Assembly: GCA_903834675.1 (NCBI GenBank)
Contig: CAILKC010000726.1
Coordinates: 1-11,033, forward strand
Direction of reading: 5' to 3'
Length of the DNA: 11,033 bases
From: an uncultured Victivallales bacterium
GTDB taxonomy: Bacteria > Verrucomicrobiota > Lentisphaeria > Oligosphaerales > JAFGRS01
The number at the start of each line of letters is the position of its first letter. Position 1 is the stretch's first letter. Shown here piece after piece: positions 7,397 through 11,033 of the stretch. Made by a program: the position numbers and the translations under genes. A model generated the notes under the pieces. The model searched no databases and was not told where the DNA came from. It worked only from the letters and a program-made list of their open reading frames with translations.

Positions 7397-9549
7397 CGAC
7401 GATGGCGGACTCGAGACCGGCCAGCCAGCCGACCGCAGGGCTCTTGGGCGGCGCACGCCTGCAGCTCGGCGAGCCGCGGTTCAGCGACGGCCGTGGGGCC
7501 GAGGCCGCGCTCGCGCCGGCTGCCGGTGCATGCGGCGGTTTCGCCGGAGTTGCGGCGTCCGCCGCCGCCGGCATCACGCTGGCCTGTTCCAGCACCTCCG
7601 ACGCGGAGGGGACGACACTGACCGCCACGTTCAGCGCCGCCAGCCCGCGACGGGGCGTACAGGCGGTCCTGCCGCTGCTGTTGGACCTGGACTGGCGGAG
7701 TTACGTCATCGCCCCCGGCGCGATGTACAGCGGCAACCGTTTCCTGGTCTCGCCGCAGCCCTACTGCCCGTACCTGCTGACCGAAGGGGTGACGCCCGAC
7801 GGGCCCATCGTCCAGGCCGACGTGCCGCGGCTGACGGCCGACACCGGCTATCGTGCGGAGTTCGCGGCCAATGCCTTTGCCCTTCCCGCGGTGGGCGTCT
7901 ACGACCCTGCCCGGGGCCAGGGGGTCATCGTCGGCGTCCAGGTCTACGGCGCCTGGGGTGTGACGGGCGTCAACCTGGTCACGCTGCCGGGCGAGCCGGT
8001 GCGGGTGGAGATCTGCCTGCCGGTGATGCGTAAGCGCCGCTACCGCTTCTGCGACTGGGTCGAGGTCACCGACGAGCCCGGCATGACCCTGGAACCGGGA
8101 GCCCCGATGCGTTGCGAACTCCGCATCATTCCGGTGGCGGCCGAGTCCATCCCCGCGTTTGTCAGCCGGGTCGCGGAATATGGTCACGCGCGCCGCGGCC
8201 GGGAGGCGCGCCGGCCGAGTCTGTCGTTCGCCGCGGCGGCGGAACGGATCGAGGCCAAGCTGGACGCGCACAACTGGAACGAGCGCAACGGGTACTACCA
8301 GAGCCAGATGGGGGAGAAGGGCTGGATCCTGCAGACCGGCTGGGTCGGCGGTGGCGTCACCCTGCTCGCCATGGCCATGTCCGAGCACCCCGAGCGTCGG
8401 CGGCGCGCGGTCCGCATGCTCGACACGATCTGCCGCGGGGCCGTTTCGCCCAGCGGCTATTTCCACGGCCTGCACGATGGCGAGCGCTGGCGCAGCTTCG
8501 GCGTGAAGCGCCCCGGCTGCCGCGCCTTCTCCCTCATCCGCCGTTCGCTGGAATGCACCCGCGACGTGCTGAAAACCATCGAGTTGCTGCGCTCACGCGG
8601 CGACCCCGTCGAGCCCGCCTGGGAAGAGGCGGCCAGGCGCAATCTCGACGCCATGGTGGACACGGCGACGCGCTTCGGTCACCTCGGTTACACCGTGGAC
8701 CGCGACCGCGGGGACGTGCTCTGGGGCAACAGTGCCTGCGGCGCCTTCGGCATCGAACCGCTGGTCCGCGGTGCCGCCTGGTTCAGCGAACCGCGGTACC
8801 TGCAGACCGCTCGCCGGCTCGCCGACTACTACGTCACCCATTTCCTGAACAAAGGCTACACCTGCGGCGGCGTGGGCGATGCGCTGATGGCGGTCGACAG
8901 CGAAAGCAGCTACGCGCTGTTGGCGGGAATGGTTCACCTGCACGCGGCGACCCACGATCCGCAGCACCTCGAATGGGCGCGCCAGGCGGCGGACCTCTTC
9001 GCCACCTGGGTCTTGTGCTACGACGCCCATCTGCCGCCGGACTCGCCGCTCGGAAGACTCGGCATCCAGCCGCGCGGGGCCGTTTTCGCTAACACCCAGA
9101 ACCAGCACGGCGCACCGGGCATCTGCACCGCTTCGGGGCGCGAGCTGCTGACGCTTTCTCAAGCCACGGGTGAGGAGCGCTACCTGCGCCTGTTCGAGGA
9201 CATCGCCGGTTGCCTGCCGCAGATGGTCGTGCGGCCGGGGCAGGAGGAGGTCTGGGGCGATCTGCCGCCGGGCAGCATCAGCGAACGCCTGATGACCATG
9301 GACGGCATGGCCCCCTGCGGCCACACCGCACGGCTCAGCACCTGGTCCGAAATCGCCCTGCTGTTGACCCTTCGCGAAGCGCCGGAGGTCGCCCGCCTGG
9401 CCGTTTTCCAGGAGTCAGACGAATCGGCCGACAGTGCCGGGGCATCCTCCGGGCCGACGGCGGACCACCGTGACGCCGATCCGTTGAGCCGAGGCCGTGG
9501 CGTTGCCGACGGCGACACAGAGGCCCCCGCTCCCAGGAGGCAGAAATGA
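7393..9549 (+). CDS. Six-hairpin glycosidase-like protein
   Basis: This 718-residue protein has no signal peptide. Residues about 60-265 look like a beta-sandwich, and about 280-665 like an (alpha/alpha)6 barrel of the six-hairpin glycosidase superfamily. Helical hairpins are recognisable from YQSQMGEKGWILQTGWVGGG (about 302-321) through repeated aromatic and tryptophan-rich segments (RRLADYYVTHFLNKGYTCGG, HLEWARQAADLFATWVL) to NTQNQHG at 567-573 and a final ARLSTWSEIALLLTL helix. I cannot name a GH family or catalytic residues. The role is probably cytosolic glycan or oligosaccharide breakdown. The ATG at 7393 overlaps the previous stop; the ATG at 7402 has better spacing (ten bases) from GAGGAG and is an equal candidate. 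The last 45 or so residues are acidic, then arginine- and proline-rich, unlike the rest, and may be a disordered or secondarily acquired tail. Confidence 0.72.
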   Translation: MTTMADSRPASQPTAGLLGGARLQLGEPRFSDGRGAEAALAPAAGACGGFAGVAASAAAGITLACSSTSDAEGTTLTATFSAASPRRGVQAVLPLLLDLDWRSYVIAPGAMYSGNRFLVSPQPYCPYLLTEGVTPDGPIVQADVPRLTADTGYRAEFAANAFALPAVGVYDPARGQGVIVGVQVYGAWGVTGVNLVTLPGEPVRVEICLPVMRKRRYRFCDWVEVTDEPGMTLEPGAPMRCELRIIPVAAESIPAFVSRVAEYGHARRGREARRPSLSFAAAAERIEAKLDAHNWNERNGYYQSQMGEKGWILQTGWVGGGVTLLAMAMSEHPERRRRAVRMLDTICRGAVSPSGYFHGLHDGERWRSFGVKRPGCRAFSLIRRSLECTRDVLKTIELLRSRGDPVEPAWEEAARRNLDAMVDTATRFGHLGYTVDRDRGDVLWGNSACGAFGIEPLVRGAAWFSEPRYLQTARRLADYYVTHFLNKGYTCGGVGDALMAVDSESSYALLAGMVHLHAATHDPQHLEWARQAADLFATWVLCYDAHLPPDSPLGRLGIQPRGAVFANTQNQHGAPGICTASGRELLTLSQATGEERYLRLFEDIAGCLPQMVVRPGQEEVWGDLPPGSISERLMTMDGMAPCGHTARLSTWSEIALLLTLREAPEVARLAVFQESDESADSAGASSGPTADHRDADPLSRGRGVADGDTEAPAPRRQK

Positions 9550-9656
9550 GCATCCGGAAGACGACGGTGTGTCTGGCGCTGGCTCTGGCCGGCAGTGGGT
9601 GTGTGAGCCCAAACCGCGACCTGGCGACGGGCGCGAGTCAGCTCCGTAGGTGGTGA
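9546..9656 (+). pseudogene. Truncated exported lipoprotein gene
   Basis: The ATG overlaps the previous stop (ATGA) and has a strong AGGAGG five bases upstream, so translation is well signalled. The first 19 residues are a classic lipoprotein signal: Lys/Arg near the start, a leucine/alanine core, and cysteine at position 19 after LAGSG. The frame continues only to residue 36. The last eight or so codons lie inside the inverted dispersed repeat at 9629-9657, and the stop is part of that repeat. The simplest reading is that a longer secreted protein, perhaps another glycan-active enzyme of this operon, lost everything after about codon 28 when the repeat or a rearrangement arrived. A genuine very short lipoprotein is possible but less likely. 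Confidence 0.6.
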
Positions 9657-9657
9657 C
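9629..9657 (-). repeat. Dispersed repeat, copy 2 (inverted)
   Basis: On the minus strand this segment matches 191-219 at 26 of 29 positions, including a perfect run GTCACCACCTACGGA. It supplies the last codons and stop of the truncated lipoprotein frame, so it marks a junction. Its orientation is opposite to copies 1 and 3. Confidence 0.7.
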
Positions 9658-9676
9658 TACTCAGAAGCTGTGAAGC

Positions 9677-9703
9677 AATCGGGGTCGGAATCGGGGTCGG
9701 AAT
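9677..9703. repeat. 12-bp tandem repeat
   Basis: The unit AATCGGGGTCGG is present twice exactly (9677-9688 and 9689-9700), followed by a partial third copy (AATCG, extending to about 9705). It lies just right of the repeat junction in non-coding DNA. It is probably a microsatellite-like intergenic element; no function is apparent. Confidence 0.7.
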
Positions 9704-9787
9704 CGTGCCTGGCTGAACCACGTAAAGTGGATTGCGGACGGCATCTCCATTCCGCCTCGCGCCAGACGGGCGCCAGGCGTGGAGCAG

Positions 9788-9802
9788 CGGTCGGCCCGAC
9801 CG
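9788..9802. other. 15-bp palindrome
   Basis: CGGTCGG-C-CCGACCG is a perfect inverted repeat around one central base; it can fold as a 6-bp stem with a 3-base loop. It lies in the gene-free stretch between repeat copies. It could be a protein-binding site or a small hairpin in a repeat; there is no further support for either. Confidence 0.35.
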
Positions 9803-9827
9803 TCCTCCAGCAGCGCCGACCACCCCT

Positions 9828-9885
9828 GAACCGACCTGCGCCCCGCCGTGCCGGGCAGAAGCCCCTACGGAACTGACCTGCGCCC
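9828..9885 (+). repeat. Dispersed repeat, copies 3 and 4 in tandem
   Basis: Bases 9864-9885 are identical over 22 bases to 198-219. A shorter copy at 9828-9843 (GAACCGACCTGCGCCC) differs at one position from the 16-base core at 9870-9885, giving a 42-base period. Both are in the same orientation as the copy left of the operon. Sequence to the right (9886-10020) keeps an open frame on the plus strand but shows no recognisable gene. Confidence 0.6.
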
Positions 9886-10020
9886 ACCTGTACACGGTCG
9901 AAGCCGGGGACACGGTCAGCCGTCTCACCATGACCGTGCATCGCGGGGAGGTGGCCGACACCCAGCCGGCGGTCACCGGGGTGGCCGCGGCGGCGGCATC
10001 ACGGGGGCTATTGCGCCGTT

Positions 10021-10113
10021 GGTTCCGAGGCCCAAAGGGTCGGCATCCCTCAGCCCAGGCCAGCGGCCTGGGTATGATGGGGTAGGGTTGGTGCGGCCTG
10101 AAGGGTCGCGATA
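10021..10113. repeat. REP-like hairpin cluster
   Basis: A strong central hairpin lies at 10054-10072: CCCAGGCC, a three-base loop AGC, then GGCCTGGG. It is flanked by two similar blocks in the same orientation, GGCCCAAAGGGTCGGC to the left and GGCCTGAAGGGTCGCG to the right, each with its own small inverted repeat (CCCAAAGGG; CCTGAAGG). This architecture resembles dispersed intergenic palindromic elements common in large genomes of Planctomycetota and their relatives. Membership of such a family here is inferred from appearance. Confidence 0.5.
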
Positions 10114-10215
10114 GCGGGAGCCACGTCATGCCACCATCACTGTGCGGTACATCGAAGGTCAGGTCAAACACCACCGGCGCGTCTGGTTTCAGGAAGGATT
10201 CCGCGTCTTTCTGGA

Positions 10216-10238
10216 GCGCTAGCATATATGCATAGCGC
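10216..10238. promoter_or_regulatory. Near-perfect palindrome, possible operator
   Basis: The centre GCATATATGC (10222-10231) is a perfect palindrome, extended by GCGCTA on the left and, after one unpaired base, TAGCGC on the right. It marks the point where base composition falls sharply. Such A/T-centred dyads are typical of repressor-binding or replication sites, but no adjacent gene in the window shows what it would control. Confidence 0.35.
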
Positions 10239-10338
10239 AAGTGATGAATCTGTAAAGACTTCCCAGCCATGTAGATAGGCTATGCATACAGGCTCCATTA
10301 CAAGGCCTTATACGGGTTCCATGCCCCCTATATGCCAC

Positions 10339-10376
10339 CCTAGAGATAATACTAGGAATACTAGTAACTTGCTAGG
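10339..10376. promoter_or_regulatory. Cluster of four helically spaced CTAG sites
   Basis: CTAG occurs at 10340, 10352, 10361 and 10372, spacings of 12, 9 and 11 bases, so roughly one site per helical turn. Two of them lie in exact ATACTAG repeats (10349-10355 and 10358-10364). CTAG is scarce in the coding part of the window. A six-T run follows at 10378-10383. This resembles a multi-site operator or an iteron block rather than a promoter. The function is inferred only from spacing. Confidence 0.4.
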
Positions 10377-10436
10377 CTTTTTTCGCCTTTTCGTAGGCGT
10401 GTACGGAACCCCACATGTGAGTTTCTGTGTATGTGA

Positions 10437-10463
10437 CCCTACAAACCCTACAAACCCAACAAA
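10437..10463 (+). repeat. Telomere-like 9-bp direct repeats
   Basis: Three contiguous 9-mers are seen: CCCTACAAA, CCCTACAAA, CCCAACAAA. The same units recur on the opposite strand at 10582-10609 and in looser form at 10522-10557. The array lies in the low-G+C segment next to a ParB-like gene. Iterons at a replication origin are one explanation; a structured transcript is another. Confidence 0.65.
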
Positions 10464-10521
10464 CCGGCCCCGACAGGCACGTTTTAGCCTCAAAGCCCCC
10501 CAACTGGCTGGGGTCAGGAAG

Positions 10522-10612
10522 CAACCCTACACACTCCAACAAACCCAACACACTGAATGCTACTGGTCTGGTGTCCTTCAGTTTGTTGGGTTGTGTTGGG
10601 TTTGTAGGGTTG
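10522..10612. repeat. 36-bp imperfect inverted repeat with 19-base loop
   Basis: The left arm 10522-10557 and right arm 10577-10612 pair at 29 of 36 positions, with perfect ends (CAACCCTACA with TGTAGGGTTG; ACTGAA with TTCAGT). The right arm is made of the same TTTGTTGGG/TTTGTAGGG units as the array at 10437-10463 in reverse, so the right arm could also pair with that upstream array. A small CCCCA/TGGGG hairpin sits at 10498-10513 between them. The whole could be a replication-origin structure, a non-coding RNA or a miniature element. Confidence 0.55.
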
Positions 10613-10649
10613 GGTTTTCGGCGCGCTCGCCCCTGGCCAGAAACGCCAA

Positions 10650-10672
10650 GCCCCGGCCATGGGCGCCGGGGC
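10650..10672 (-). terminator. Possible terminator of the minus-strand ParB-like gene
   Basis: An 8-bp G+C stem (GCCCCGGC at 10650-10657 with GCCGGGGC at 10665-10672) closes a seven-base loop. It lies about 100 bases past the stop of the minus-strand gene. On that strand it is followed by TTGGCGTTT, a weak T-rich tail, so termination is possible but not well supported. Confidence 0.3.
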
Positions 10673-10774
10673 GATGGTGACGGCGGGCGGCGGGTCAGAG
10701 CATCGTTACTCGAGACGAGTCAGCACCGCCTCGCGCGCGCGTGGACCTCGGCAAACCTGAGCAATCTGGCCCGT

Positions 10775-11033
10775 CTACGTCGTCACCCGGTCAACGCTTT
10801 CCATGATCGCGGTGCGCGACGGACACGAGGTGTAGGCCCTCACCAGGCCGTCTAGGCGGTGCGCGATGGCGCGGATTTGCTCGACCTTGCGTTGGGAGAT
10901 TCCCAGGGCGGCGGCGGTGGCTTCTGCTGTCCGTCCGGTAATGCCGCAAGGTTGCGGCATTTCTCCCTGTGCCGGGCGTCCTACCGCCTTCCTCTTGTCC
11001 AGCTCCGCCACGCAGCGCACCAGTTCCGCGTCC
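10775..11033 (-). CDS. ParB-like helix-turn-helix protein, 5' end outside window
   Basis: This minus-strand frame is open to the window edge, so only the C-terminal 85 or so residues are present; a GTG at 11020 is probably internal. The visible part reads DAELVRCVAELDKRK, then GRPAQGEMPQ, then the helix-turn-helix RTAEATAAALGISQRKVEQI. This order (charged helix, Gly-Arg-Pro linker, short HTH) is typical of ParB/Srx-type DNA-binding proteins of plasmids, phages and integrated elements. The end after the recognition helix (RLDGLVRAYTSCPSRTAIME) does not match what I expect of the family and may result from truncation or a frameshift. Its role in partition, regulation or DNA modification cannot be decided. 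Together with the low-G+C repeat block it suggests a mobile element to the right. Confidence 0.6.
   Translation of the reverse strand, partial: DAELVRCVAELDKRKAVGRPAQGEMPQPCGITGRTAEATAAALGISQRKVEQIRAIAHRLDGLVRAYTSCPSRTAIMESVDRVTT

Noticed and set aside
6047..7456. Minus-strand open frame spanning both URO-D-like genes
   Set aside because: It covers two well-supported plus-strand genes and their junction, and shows no protein-family features.
9732..10085. Plus-strand frame with a LysM-like phrase (YTVEAGDTVSRL) near 9888
   Set aside because: The phrase matches only the first few residues of a LysM domain. The frame is otherwise low complexity, runs through the REP-like element and lacks a ribosome site.
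9638..10270. Single minus-strand gene of about 210 codons across the repeat region
   Set aside because: It reads through the inverted repeat, the 12-bp tandem repeat and the REP-like hairpins, which no real gene is likely to do. Only its first 48 or so codons look protein-like.
10378..10399. Intrinsic terminator at the six-T run
   Set aside because: The hairpin (10384-10399) lies after the T run on the plus strand, and on the minus strand it is followed by A residues. The upstream CTAG hairpin has only five base pairs.
10437..10612. CRISPR array
   Set aside because: The units are only 9 bases, contiguous without unique spacers, and partly inverted. No cas gene is present in the window.
10282..10680. 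Plus-strand frame of 132 codons through the 9-bp repeats
   Set aside because: Its composition follows the nucleotide repeats (TNPTNPTN) and the hairpins. There is no start signal or family resemblance.

Overview
The window is G+C-rich (about two thirds G+C in the genes) and holds one plus-strand operon of six reading frames (535-9656), followed by about 1.1 kb of repeat-rich DNA without a convincing gene and the 3' part of a minus-strand gene at the right edge. Secreted DUF4838 proteins, non-HemE uroporphyrinogen-decarboxylase-like proteins and FAD_oxidored-type enzymes occurring together suggest an uncultivated glycan-degrading bacterium of the Planctomycetota, Lentisphaerota/Kiritimatiellota or Armatimonadota kind. 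There is no rRNA or other phylogenetic marker here, so this is inference from gene content only.

Layout. Positions 1-534 are non-coding or decayed: a hairpin, simple pyrimidine-rich repeats, one copy of a dispersed repeat (191-219), and a leader containing a reading frame of unclear status. The operon then runs: FAD-dependent oxidoreductase (535-1881); a 1002-residue exported DUF4838 protein with a LamG domain inserted in its N-terminal half (1918-4926); a short remnant resembling the N-terminus of a GH38 alpha-mannosidase (4928-5113); two dissimilar URO-D superfamily proteins (5145-6380 and 6383-7396); a 718-residue six-hairpin-glycosidase-like protein (7393-9549); and the first 36 codons of an exported lipoprotein (9546-9656), cut off where a second, inverted copy of the dispersed repeat begins. 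Genes are separated by short gaps or ATGA overlaps, which supports co-transcription.

The likely theme is carbohydrate processing. The DUF4838 protein acts outside the cytoplasm, the six-hairpin protein lacks a signal peptide and is probably cytosolic, and the FAD and URO-D-like enzymes may carry out redox or methyl-transfer chemistry on a modified sugar or aromatic compound. No substrate can be named. No transporter or regulator is present, and two genes look broken, so the locus appears to be eroding or rearranged.

The right end (9657-11033) differs in character. It holds repeat copies, a REP-like hairpin cluster and a stretch of much lower G+C (about 47% by hand count over 10261-10440). 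That stretch contains a palindrome, four CTAG sites about one helical turn apart, and telomere-like 9-bp repeats in direct and inverted arrangement. Beyond it is a ParB-like helix-turn-helix gene that runs off the window. This looks like the edge of an integrated plasmid-, phage- or satellite-like element.
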